NCBI GenBank assembly: GCA_964420605.1
Contig: CAYQUC010000005.1
Location: 1 to 64,000, forward strand
Length of the DNA stretch: 64,000 nucleotides
Source of the DNA: CAYQUC01 sp964420605
GTDB lineage: Bacteria; Pseudomonadota; Gammaproteobacteria; UBA6429; Thiohalophilaceae
Reading direction: 5' to 3'
The translations under genes were made by a program, and so were the position numbers. Below the pieces are notes generated by a model. That model was not told the DNA's origin, did not search any database, and was given only the letters and a program-made list of their open reading frames with translations. Positions 8,703-17,083 of the stretch are shown here, piece after piece. The first letter of the stretch is position 1. Each line of letters opens with the position of its first letter.

Positions 8703-9200
8703 ATGGGACGTTGGCGACCACCACAAGCACGTGGTTCACACTATATAACTCAACAAGGTTATGATACTTTAAAGACTGAATTAAGAGACAAATGGCTGCT
8801 CCGGCGTGAAGTTGTCAAAATTTTGTCTGCTGCAGCCGCTGAAGGTGACCGTTCGGAGAATGCCGAATATATCTATCGCAAAAAACAATTACGCGAAATT
8901 GACCGGCGCATACGCTATCTGCAAAAACGTATTGATGAACTAACCATCGTAAATACCGTGCCAGATGATAAATCACGGGTTTTTTTTGGTGCAATTGTCA
9001 CTCTGGAAAATGAGCAAGGCGAAGAAATAACCTATCAAATTGTCGGGCCGGATGAATTTGACATAGCCAAAGGAAAAATCAGCATGGACGCACCAGTAGC
9101 TAAGGCGCTAATGAAAAAATCCTTGGATGATGAGGTATCGGTGCAACTTCCAGAGGGTGTTCAGCGGTTTATTATTGTCGCTGTTAAATACTCGACATAA
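8703..9200 (+). CDS. greB: transcription elongation factor GreB
   Basis: This 165-aa protein rescues backtracked RNA polymerase by stimulating transcript cleavage. The N-terminal coiled coil spans about 15-85 and contains AAAEGDRSENAEYIYRKKQL, with the acidic tip residues that reach the active site (D and E of GDRSENAEY). The C-terminal FKBP-like domain contains YQIVGPDEFD and ISMDAPVAKALM. The YIYRKKQLREIDRRI segment is GreB rather than GreA type. There is no strong Shine-Dalgarno. It is convergent with purA, with stop codons 19 bp apart. Confidence 0.95.
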   Translation: MGRWRPPQARGSHYITQQGYDTLKTELRDKWLLRREVVKILSAAAAEGDRSENAEYIYRKKQLREIDRRIRYLQKRIDELTIVNTVPDDKSRVFFGAIVTLENEQGEEITYQIVGPDEFDIAKGKISMDAPVAKALMKKSLDDEVSVQLPEGVQRFIIVAVKYST

Positions 9201-9219
9201 ACCGCTTAAACATAATTAA

Positions 9220-10533
9220 TTAAACATCATATGGATTACGTAACACGATTGTTTCATTTCGTTCTGGTCCGGTAGAAATAATATCAATCGGAATTTCGGT
9301 CAATTCTTCTAATCGTTTTAAGTAAGCCTTGGCATTGTTTGGTAATTTACCATACTCAGTAACACCATAAGTAGACTCGGACCAGCCCGGCAATTCCTCA
9401 TAAATAGGCTCACAACTTTCAAACGCATCAGCACCGACTGGTGGAGTGTCTCGGGTAGTACCATTGTATTTATAACCAGTACATATTCGTAATACATCCA
9501 AGCCATCCAAAACATCTAATTTAGTAATACATAAACCCGTAACACTATTTATTTGTGCTGAACGGCGTAGACAAACTGCATCAAACCAACCACAGCGTCG
9601 GGGTCTACCGGTTGTTGATCCAAATTCATGGCCTTGTTTTGCCATGTGTTCACCATCAGCATCTAATAATTCAACGCCATCATACAGTTCAGTAGGAAAT
9701 GGACCTGAGCCAACGCGGGTAGTATAAGCCTTAGTAATACCCAATACATACGATATGTATTTTGGTCCCATGCCACTGCCAGTTGACGCACCACCGGCAG
9801 TTGTATTTGATGATGTTACATAAGGATAGGTACCATGATCGATATCCAATAAGGCACCTTGAGCACCTTCAAACATGATGTGATTGCCTTTTTTATGATG
9901 TTGGAAAATTATTTCAGTAACATCTCCCACCATCGGTAATATTTGCTCACTCATGGCCAGGGTTTCATCCAGTACTTTTTGAAAGTCAACCGTATCCGTT
10001 TTGTAATAATTTTTTAATGCGAAATTATGATAATCCAGAACTTCGCCTAATTTAGCAGCAAAACGTTCGCGATGAAATAAATCACCCACACGCAATCCTC
10101 GGCGAGAAACCTTATCTTCATAAGCTGGACCAATACCACGACCCGTTGTCCCTATCGCTTTTTTACCACGCGCAATTTCACGAGCATTATCTAGTGCTAT
10201 ATGGTATGGCAAAATTAATGGGCAGGCTTCACTAATGGTTAGGCGATCACGGGCAGGAATGCCATTGTCTTCCAGCATTTGTAATTCTTCAATTAAAGCC
10301 GCAGGTGATAACACAACACCATTACCAATTAAACACTCAACATTTTCACGTAATACACCGGACGGAATTAAATGTAAAACTGTTTTTTTATCGCCAATAA
10401 CAAGAGTATGGCCGGCATTATGACCTCCCTGAAATCTAACGACAGCGCTTGCACCATCTGTTAACAAATCGACAATCTTGCCTTTGCCTTCGTCACCCCA
10501 TTGGGTACCAATTATAACGACATTTTTTCCCAT
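9220..10533 (-). CDS. purA: adenylosuccinate synthetase
   Basis: This 437-aa enzyme makes adenylosuccinate from IMP, aspartate and GTP, the first committed step to AMP. The signature GTQWGDEGKGKIVD lies at 9-22 with catalytic D15. FQGGHNAGHTLV contains catalytic H43. TTGRGIGPAY and the C-terminal nucleotide-binding TKLDVLDG are also present. Length is that of the family (432 in E. coli). It follows hisZ on the same strand by 67 bp, as in many gammaproteobacteria. Confidence 0.97.
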   Translation of the reverse strand: MGKNVVIIGTQWGDEGKGKIVDLLTDGASAVVRFQGGHNAGHTLVIGDKKTVLHLIPSGVLRENVECLIGNGVVLSPAALIEELQMLEDNGIPARDRLTISEACPLILPYHIALDNAREIARGKKAIGTTGRGIGPAYEDKVSRRGLRVGDLFHRERFAAKLGEVLDYHNFALKNYYKTDTVDFQKVLDETLAMSEQILPMVGDVTEIIFQHHKKGNHIMFEGAQGALLDIDHGTYPYVTSSNTTAGGASTGSGMGPKYISYVLGITKAYTTRVGSGPFPTELYDGVELLDADGEHMAKQGHEFGSTTGRPRRCGWFDAVCLRRSAQINSVTGLCITKLDVLDGLDVLRICTGYKYNGTTRDTPPVGADAFESCEPIYEELPGWSESTYGVTEYGKLPNNAKAYLKRLEELTEIPIDIISTGPERNETIVLRNPYDV

Positions 10534-10600
10534 AATTCAGAACTCAACTTATTAAATTAAAATTTTAAAATTATTTTTTTTTATTAATTGATGCAAGGAC

Positions 10601-11785
10601 CTAAGCTTTTGTTACAGTCCAGCCATCCTTTTGTTTTACTAATTTTCGGTCACAAGCCATTTCGTTTGCTGTACTTTTTTGATTTGGTAATAGCACAATC
10701 ACACATTCACCCGCAGCACGCAATGTCTTTATCTCCATTTGTAATTTTGCATCAGATACGTCATAGGGTGCCAAAATATTACTTGCTGCACTTGGCGTTG
10801 TGTTGGTGATTGACAATAATTTTTTTAAGTCTGTCGAAAAACCTGTTGCAGGCCGTGGATTATCAAAAGCAGCAGCAATATTGTCATACCGGCCGCCCCA
10901 CGCAATTGCGTCACCCTGCCCTGGTACTAACGCAGAGAAAACAACACCCGTATGATAATGGTATCCACGCAGTTCAGCCAAGTCGCAATGAATCTTTACC
11001 TCTGGCATTAATTTTTGAATATGAGTAACAATTTGTTCGAAATTAGTTAAAGCGTTATTGACTGCTACTCCCGCATTTTCAAAAATAGATTTAGCCGTAT
11101 CGACGACATCGACACCACCATTGAGATCAATTAGATGTGAAAACATCTTAGTGGTCTTTTTATCCAGACTCCAATTATTTAACAGTACCGATAACTCAGG
11201 TTTAGATTTACGATTTAAAATATCAAACAGTTCACTTTCCTGCTCAGATGTTAAAGCTGCTTGTTTTACTAATTCTCGATAAACTCCCACGTGTCCGATA
11301 TCAAGATATAATGAATCAATATTGGCATGATTTAGTGTCTCAAACATTAATTGAATCATTTCAATATCGCTTTCAATGCCTTCATGTCCATATAACTCAA
11401 CGCCAAGTTGCATTGGACTGCGTGACCCAGTTAGGCCATTTACTTTGGTATGTAAAACTGTACCGAAATAACTTAAACGTGATATTTCGGTATTCACTAA
11501 GTGATGTGAATCTATGCGCGCAACTTGTGGTGTCATATCGGCTCGGATGCCCATCATACGACCGGTCATTTGGTCCGTGATTTTAAATGTTTGTAAATCT
11601 AAATCAGAGGCGGAGCCATTTAATAATGACTCCAAATACTCAATGAAAGGTGGCATTACTAATTCGTAGCCCCAGCTATAAAATAAATCCAGTAGCTGTC
11701 GACTCATTAAATCGAGTTGTCGTGCCTGAGGCGGCAGAACTTCTTCAATGCCTTCAGGCAGTATCCATGTCTCTTGTTGCTTCAT
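10601..11785 (-). CDS. hisZ: ATP phosphoribosyltransferase regulatory subunit HisZ
   Basis: This 394-aa protein resembles the catalytic core of histidyl-tRNA synthetase but is too short to be one. It begins WILPEGIEEVLPPQARQLD, has class II motif 2-like GIRADMTPQVARI near 98-110, and ends with HYHTGVVFSALVPGQG and the Gly-rich WGGRYDNI. There is no anticodon-binding domain. HisZ associates with short-form HisG and confers histidine feedback control on the first step of histidine synthesis. It lies between a DUF2065 gene and purA, the typical location outside the enterobacteria. The organism should therefore have a short HisG elsewhere. Confidence 0.93.
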   Translation of the reverse strand: MKQQETWILPEGIEEVLPPQARQLDLMSRQLLDLFYSWGYELVMPPFIEYLESLLNGSASDLDLQTFKITDQMTGRMMGIRADMTPQVARIDSHHLVNTEISRLSYFGTVLHTKVNGLTGSRSPMQLGVELYGHEGIESDIEMIQLMFETLNHANIDSLYLDIGHVGVYRELVKQAALTSEQESELFDILNRKSKPELSVLLNNWSLDKKTTKMFSHLIDLNGGVDVVDTAKSIFENAGVAVNNALTNFEQIVTHIQKLMPEVKIHCDLAELRGYHYHTGVVFSALVPGQGDAIAWGGRYDNIAAAFDNPRPATGFSTDLKKLLSITNTTPSAASNILAPYDVSDAKLQMEIKTLRAAGECVIVLLPNQKSTANEMACDRKLVKQKDGWTVTKA

Positions 11786-11819
11786 GTCATTATTACAAAT
11801 TTATAAATTATTTTTTATG

Positions 11820-12008
11820 TTAACGGGTAAAAATATACACCAACACTGCACCGGTAGCCATACTGGATAAGCCCATTAACCGTAAATGCTTATCAGACAT
11901 GTTTGAAATTGCAGACATAGTCTTTCTAAAAACATCGGGATTAATTGCCGGCATAAAACCTTCTATGACCATAACAAGCGCCACTGCAACTAAAATCTTT
12001 TCCCACAT
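11820..12008 (-). CDS. DUF2065 (YjeT-type) small membrane protein
   Basis: This 62-aa protein has two predicted membrane helices (about 3-21 and 42-60) joined by a short basic loop containing NPDVFRKTMSAI. The conserved EGFMPAINP and LRLMGLSSMATGAVLVY segments place it in DUF2065, which is nearly always encoded right after hflC. It follows hflC by 40 bp on the same strand. Its function is unknown; a role near the HflKC/FtsH complex is only inferred from location. Confidence 0.88.
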   Translation of the reverse strand: MWEKILVAVALVMVIEGFMPAINPDVFRKTMSAISNMSDKHLRLMGLSSMATGAVLVYIFTR

Positions 12009-12048
12009 ACAAAGTTCCTATCAAAGTCAAGTAACCCTTTTAATTAAC

Positions 12049-12981
12049 TTACTTAGCCTTTTGATTTTTAAAGTATGAGAAAAAATCTGAGTTCGGTTCT
12101 AGTACTAGAAAATCATTTCCATCTTTAAATGATTTTTTATACGATTCCAGACTGCGATAAAATGCATAAAATTCTGCGTTTTGCTTATACGCATCAGCAA
12201 AAATCTTGGCTGAGGTTGCATCACCTTCACCACGCGTAATTTGTCCATCACGTTCAGCATTAGCTATAATAATAACTTTGTCTTTATCGGCTTTTGCTTG
12301 AATTTTATTCGCTTCACTGACACCTTCTGCACGGTACCGACGAGCCACTTTTTCTCGATCAGATTTCATACGCTCAAATGTTTTACGTAAGATATCATCT
12401 GGCAATTCTATTCGTTTAATTCGAACATCAATAATTTTCACACCAAAACCAGGATCTTCATTTTCTTTTAAAACAAAACCTTCTTCTTTGATAATTAAAC
12501 CAGTGCTCAACAAATTCATTTCTTTGGTAACTTGTTGCATGATTTGCTCACGCTCTGTTGACACAACCTGACGTTTTGATTTTTTTGCAAAGACATCTAA
12601 TAATGCCTGATTCACAATTGCATATAATCTTCCTTCGGCTTCTTTGTTAATTTTATTAACGCCGGTGGTATTTTTAATGTAAAATTCTTCAATATCATAA
12701 ATTTTCCATTTGATATAATAATCAACATTTAAAATTTCACTATCAGCCGTGGTAAAAAATTGCGGACGAACATCAAATGTTTGAATTCGTTTATCGAATT
12801 TTTTAATATTATTAATAAATGGCATTTTAACGTGTAACCCAGCATCGATTTTCGAATCTGAAAATTTACCCAAAGCAAATTTAACTGCAAATACCCGTTC
12901 ATCTACCGTGTAGAATGAATTCGCTGCAATAATCAAGGCTACTGCCAAGATTATAAACATTGACCACATTTTAGCTGTCAT
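12049..12981 (-). CDS. hflC: HflC, SPFH-domain regulator of FtsH
   Basis: This 310-aa protein has one N-terminal membrane helix (about 7-22) followed by the SPFH/band-7 domain (FAVKFALGKF, then LHVKMPFINNIKKFDKRIQTFD) and a C-terminal coiled coil rich in Ala, Lys and Glu (RRYRAEGVSEANKIQAKADKD). It forms with HflK the large membrane cage that controls the FtsH protease. Its start codon overlaps the hflK stop by one base (TAATG), indicating coupled translation and equal dosage. Confidence 0.96.
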   Translation of the reverse strand: MTAKMWSMFIILAVALIIAANSFYTVDERVFAVKFALGKFSDSKIDAGLHVKMPFINNIKKFDKRIQTFDVRPQFFTTADSEILNVDYYIKWKIYDIEEFYIKNTTGVNKINKEAEGRLYAIVNQALLDVFAKKSKRQVVSTEREQIMQQVTKEMNLLSTGLIIKEEGFVLKENEDPGFGVKIIDVRIKRIELPDDILRKTFERMKSDREKVARRYRAEGVSEANKIQAKADKDKVIIIANAERDGQITRGEGDATSAKIFADAYKQNAEFYAFYRSLESYKKSFKDGNDFLVLEPNSDFFSYFKNQKAK

Positions 12982-14153
12982 TATCGTGTTCTCCTGATGC
13001 GATCATTGCTGGTATTAATCTGAGAATTTCCGTTTGAAGAATTTGTTTCAATATTCAAATTTTCAAACAACTCACTATCTGACTGTTTATACGACTTTCG
13101 TGACTTTACAATCTGATCTAAAGGTAAATACATCATGTTATTGCCACCTTTAACATCAACCATCACTTTATTCGAACCGGCAAACACTATTTCCATCGTT
13201 TCAAGATACAAACGTTGACGCGTCACTTTTGGAGCTCGCTCGTATTCTTTGAGTATTTTTGTAAAACGAGTCGTTTCACCGGTTGCTCGAGCAATAACTT
13301 CGGCTTTGTAAGCTTCGGCTTCTTGCGTAATTCGAGCAGCCTGACCTTCGGCACGAGGTATAACCGAGTTGCCATAACCATTTGCTTTATTAATCGCTTT
13401 TTCTTTTTCTTGTTCGGCTGCTTTTACATCAAAGAACGCAGGTAGAACAACGCTAGGTGCCACCGATTTTTGCATATCAAAACCGCGTAATTGAATACCG
13501 GTTTTATAGATATCAAGAATCACCTGAACTTTAGTTTTTACTTCTTCAGCAATTGCAATACGTCGGCCTTTAATAACGCCTTCAAATTCTTCATGGCCAA
13601 CAACCTCTCGTACCGAACTTTGTGTTGCTAATAATATTGATTGATCTGGCAATACATCATTGAACAAATAATCTTTGGCATTCTTAATGTTATATTGAAT
13701 AACATATTCAACATCAACAATATTATCATCACCGGTTAACATTAAAGCTTCATCTGTACCTTGCCCAATATTAATTTTACGAACACCCGAAACATTAATA
13801 ACCGTTTTGCTTTGAATACCAATCGGTAACCAATGGGGGCCAGGATCGGAAATAGAATGGTATTTACCAAACTGCAATACCACGGCTTGTTTTCCTTCCT
13901 CTACAATGTAGATTCCAGCAAAAGCCCAAACCAAGGCAGCTAGCCCTCCAATAATAATAAAAACTGATGCAATACCTTTAGCACTGCTACCATTTGAACC
14001 ACCACCGGATCCTTTGCCACCAAAAATACCCGATATTTTTTTCTGCACGTTTTTAATTACTTCATCTAAATCAGGTGGTCCCTGATCTTTTTTGCCGCGG
14101 TTACCCCAAGGATCTTTATCTCCCCCAGAACCGCCAGGTTCGTTCCAAGCCAT
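12981..14153 (-). CDS. hflK: HflK, SPFH-domain regulator of FtsH
   Basis: This is a 390-aa protein. I start it at the ATG at 14153 (MAWNEPGGSGGDKDPWG), the family N-terminus, which has GGAG six bases upstream; an in-frame start four codons earlier is less likely. The Gly/Asp/Pro-rich cytoplasmic head (about 1-60) precedes a membrane helix at about 63-85. The SPFH domain follows (IVEEGKQAVVLQFGKYH), then a helical region with EGQAARITQEAEAYKAEVIA. The partner is HflC, encoded immediately downstream; together they bind FtsH. Confidence 0.96.
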   Translation of the reverse strand: MAWNEPGGSGGDKDPWGNRGKKDQGPPDLDEVIKNVQKKISGIFGGKGSGGGSNGSSAKGIASVFIIIGGLAALVWAFAGIYIVEEGKQAVVLQFGKYHSISDPGPHWLPIGIQSKTVINVSGVRKINIGQGTDEALMLTGDDNIVDVEYVIQYNIKNAKDYLFNDVLPDQSILLATQSSVREVVGHEEFEGVIKGRRIAIAEEVKTKVQVILDIYKTGIQLRGFDMQKSVAPSVVLPAFFDVKAAEQEKEKAINKANGYGNSVIPRAEGQAARITQEAEAYKAEVIARATGETTRFTKILKEYERAPKVTRQRLYLETMEIVFAGSNKVMVDVKGGNNMMYLPLDQIVKSRKSYKQSDSELFENLNIETNSSNGNSQINTSNDRIRRTR

Positions 14154-14274
14154 GTATGACTCCATTTGTTATAGTGTTGTATTAATATTTATGGTTTATT
14201 TACTTAAATTCAAGTCTTTATATCTAAATTATTTGTCTGCTCTTACTTTGTGATTTATTCAGCAAAACTGAATT

Positions 14275-15597
14275 TTATGGGGCTTTGGCTTCTATCGCAA
14301 GTTGTCTCTCCACTAGATCGACTATTTTTTCTTCAATATGTTCTTTTTTACACAATGCAAACCAATCTTTTCGTTTTAAGGTGACTTCCATGGTGGTATT
14401 ACCTTCATCCGTTACTTGTTCATTTTGAACCGTGCCCTTTTCATACAGAGCTGCGCGTAAACGACCTTCACTCGGACTTAATGAAATCTGGTGTTTAATA
14501 CTATCCTCTTCCAGTATCTCATTAAGTACTTGTTGTAATTCAGCTAAGCCATCACCATTTAAGGCAGAAACCCAAACACGTTGCACATTACCATTACCAT
14601 CGCGATCAACTCGAGCTGTAGTATTACTACTTAGACAGTCAACTTTGTTGTAAACCTCAATTGTCGTTACCTTATCGGCTTTTATCTCCTTTAAAACCTT
14701 ATGAACTTCCCCAATATTTTGCTCACGAATTGGGCTAGAAGCATCAATCACATGCAATAATAAATCGGCATCACAAGTTTCTTGCAAGGTGGAACGAAAG
14801 GCTGCTACCAAATCATGTGGTAAATCTCGAATAAATCCCACCGTATCCACTAAAATCACGGGATCACCATCGGGAAGTTCGAGTCTGCGTAATGTCGGAT
14901 CTAATGTAGCAAATAACTGATCTTCGGCATAAACATCCGCTTTTGTTAAGGTATTAAATAAGGTGGACTTTCCTGCATTGGTATAACCTACTAGGGAAAT
15001 TGTTGCAATATCCGCTCGTTTCCGTGAACGCCGTCCTTGTTCTCGCTGGCTTTGAACCCGCTTTAACCGCTTGTTTAACTGTTTAATTCGCTCGTTTAAC
15101 AATCGGCGATCACTTTCCAACTGAGTTTCACCCGGGCCTCTTAAACCAATGCCGCCTTTTTGACGTTCTAAATGAGTCCAGCCACGAACTAAACGAGTTG
15201 CCAGATGACTTAATTGAGCGAGCTCAACTTGTAATTTCCCGTCATGCGTTCTTGCTCGTTGAGCAAAAATATCCAGGATCAGACCGGTACGATCCAACAC
15301 CCGACATTCAATACTGGCCTCAATATTACGTTCTTGAGCAGGAGACAATTCATGGTTAAATAGTACAATTTCTACATCCAACGATTGCACTAAAGCCTTC
15401 AACTCTTCGATTTTACCTTTTCCAATAAAATGTCGAGAATCAGGCGCTGTGCGTGAGCCGGTGAGAATATCCAATACTTCGGCACCAGCAGACCGGGCTA
15501 ATTCTTTAAATTCAGCCAGGCTATCTTCTACAGTGGAACCGTAATACTCAATATGGACAATAACAGCACGTTCGCCACTTTTTGGTCGTTCAAACAA
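14275..15597 (-). CDS. hflX: ribosome-associated GTPase HflX
   Basis: This is a 440-aa GTPase that splits stalled 70S ribosomes. The N-terminal HflX domain (about 15-110) includes GAEVLDILTGSRTAPDSRHF and GKGKIEEL. A helical linker with RLVRGWTHLERQKGGIGLRG and an Arg/Lys-rich coiled coil follow. The G domain has G1 GYTNAGKS, G2/G3 DTVGFIRDLP and G4 NKVD. Length is similar to E. coli (426 aa). It is co-oriented downstream of hfq. Confidence 0.96.
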   Translation of the reverse strand: MFERPKSGERAVIVHIEYYGSTVEDSLAEFKELARSAGAEVLDILTGSRTAPDSRHFIGKGKIEELKALVQSLDVEIVLFNHELSPAQERNIEASIECRVLDRTGLILDIFAQRARTHDGKLQVELAQLSHLATRLVRGWTHLERQKGGIGLRGPGETQLESDRRLLNERIKQLNKRLKRVQSQREQGRRSRKRADIATISLVGYTNAGKSTLFNTLTKADVYAEDQLFATLDPTLRRLELPDGDPVILVDTVGFIRDLPHDLVAAFRSTLQETCDADLLLHVIDASSPIREQNIGEVHKVLKEIKADKVTTIEVYNKVDCLSSNTTARVDRDGNGNVQRVWVSALNGDGLAELQQVLNEILEEDSIKHQISLSPSEGRLRAALYEKGTVQNEQVTDEGNTTMEVTLKRKDWFALCKKEHIEEKIVDLVERQLAIEAKAP

Positions 15598-15635
15598 ACT
15601 AGAGACTCCCGTACCAACTGAATATCAGTGTTATA

Positions 15636-15896
15636 TTAACTGTTACCAGTGCCAGTGCTCGATGATTCAATTTCATCAGCCATTGGTAACTTAATATTAC
15701 GTGATGGGACAATCGTGGAGATTGCATGTTTATATACCATTTGATTAACACTATTACGTAATAACACGACAAATTGATCAAAGGACTCAACTTGCCCTTG
15801 TAACTTAATGCCATTTACGAGAAAAATAGACACAGGAATACGTTCTTTCCTGAGCGCATTTAAGAAAGGATCTTGCAATGCTTGCCCTTTACCCAT
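15636..15896 (-). CDS. hfq: RNA chaperone Hfq
   Basis: This 86-aa Sm-like hexameric protein pairs small RNAs with mRNAs. The Sm1 motif (VSIFLVNGIKLQGQVESFD) and Sm2 motif (YKHAISTIVPSR) are intact. The rim Arg residues (LRKERIPV) and distal-face residues (Q8, F39-type FDQFVVLLR) are present. A short acidic/Ser tail (EIESSSTGTGNS) resembles that of E. coli but is shorter. AAGGAGATTTT precedes the ATG. It lies between miaA and hflX in the conserved order and appears to have its own promoter. Confidence 0.97.
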   Translation of the reverse strand: MGKGQALQDPFLNALRKERIPVSIFLVNGIKLQGQVESFDQFVVLLRNSVNQMVYKHAISTIVPSRNIKLPMADEIESSSTGTGNS

Positions 15897-15961
15897 AATA
15901 AAATCTCCTTGTATTCTAATTGTATGGAGTATATTTGCCCCGTATTCGGGATCTCATAACG

Positions 15962-15990
15962 ATTAAAAAATGACCATTAAAAGTAGTCAA
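15962..15990 (-). promoter_or_regulatory. promoter of hfq
   Basis: On the minus strand TTGACT is followed after exactly 17 bp by TTTAAT, about 65 bp upstream of the hfq start and inside the 202-bp miaA-hfq spacer. This suggests hfq (and hflX-hflKC) can be transcribed independently of miaA. Confidence 0.6.
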
Positions 15991-16098
15991 CAACTTAAAA
16001 TTTACAAAAAATTCGTGGTTTGCAGACTAATACTAGCACAAACTTGTCGCTAAAATAACGCTAGAGAGTGGTAGTCTGTTCTATACACTTCAAAATGA

Positions 16099-17055
16099 TT
16101 AAACGATGTTTAAATATGGGGATTGGCTCAATTTTTTCAAGACTTTCTCCATAATTATTTTATCTAAACTATCAAACCAGTCCTCAGGTGACTCCGATCG
16201 TAACCAAGTGAACTGTCGTTTAGCTAATTGCCGAGTACTAATGACAGCACGCTCAATCATCTCTGATTTTGATAGTGAGCCATCCAGATATTCCCAAACT
16301 TGGCGATAGCCAACACAACGCATCGATGGATTATCCAAACTCAAATCACCGCGGCGATAAAATTGTTCAACTTCTTCAATTAAACCATTATTAATCATTT
16401 GAGTAAATCGTGTTTCAATATTAGCATGTAATACGCTGCGTATTGAAGGTGCCACCACTATATCAATAATATTATAATCTAATTTATTACCCTTACTTTT
16501 CTCATGATACTCGGAAATCGGGATACCGGTTAATTCAAATACCTCTAAAGCGCGCTGTACACGTTGAGGATCATTTGGATGTAACCGCGCCGCGGTTTTT
16601 GGATCGATCTGTGTTAACTTATCATGTAGGTATCCGCTGCCTTTTTCTGCTGCAAGTAATTCCAATTTTTCACGAACCGCCGGATTACTACCAGGCATAT
16701 CCGATAATCCATGCCGCAGCGCTTTGTAATATAACATCGTTCCACCAACTAATAAGGGGATGCGATTATTGCTGATAATATCGTTCATTTCACGTAATGC
16801 GTCATCACAAAACTGCGCTACAGAATAGGATTCACTCGCATCAATAATATTAATTAATCGGTGTGGAGCTTGTGCCAGGGTTTTGGCATCAGGCTTAGCC
16901 GTGCCAATATCCATGTCAACATAGATTAATGCCGAGTCAACACTAATAATATCAACGGGGAAATGTTTAACAAGTTCAACAGCGATAGCCGTCTTACCTG
17001 ATGCGGTTGGTCCCATTAAAAAAATTGCCGATGGTAATGATGTAGAGTTATTCAC
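16099..17055 (-). CDS. miaA: tRNA dimethylallyltransferase MiaA
   Basis: This 318-aa enzyme transfers dimethylallyl from DMAPP to A37 of tRNAs reading U-initial codons. The P-loop is GPTASGKT at about 15-22. DIISVDSALIYVDMDIGTAKP is the substrate-binding segment. VGGTMLYYKAL and MRCVGYRQVWEYLDG are family hallmarks, and a short helical insert carries LAKRQFTWLRS. Length matches E. coli (316 aa). It follows mutL by 28 bp on the same strand, as elsewhere. Confidence 0.97.
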   Translation of the reverse strand: MNNSTSLPSAIFLMGPTASGKTAIAVELVKHFPVDIISVDSALIYVDMDIGTAKPDAKTLAQAPHRLINIIDASESYSVAQFCDDALREMNDIISNNRIPLLVGGTMLYYKALRHGLSDMPGSNPAVREKLELLAAEKGSGYLHDKLTQIDPKTAARLHPNDPQRVQRALEVFELTGIPISEYHEKSKGNKLDYNIIDIVVAPSIRSVLHANIETRFTQMINNGLIEEVEQFYRRGDLSLDNPSMRCVGYRQVWEYLDGSLSKSEMIERAVISTRQLAKRQFTWLRSESPEDWFDSLDKIIMEKVLKKLSQSPYLNIV

Positions 17056-17083
17056 AAGGATATCTATTTATTTTGAATTCTAA

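Noticed and set aside
11248..11580. Open frame of 110 codons on the plus strand.
   Set aside because: It is entirely antisense to hisZ, with a composition that follows from hisZ codons.
15938..15953. Small dyad CCCG-N4-CGGG in the hfq leader.
   Set aside because: Only four pairs per arm; too short to claim a regulatory site.
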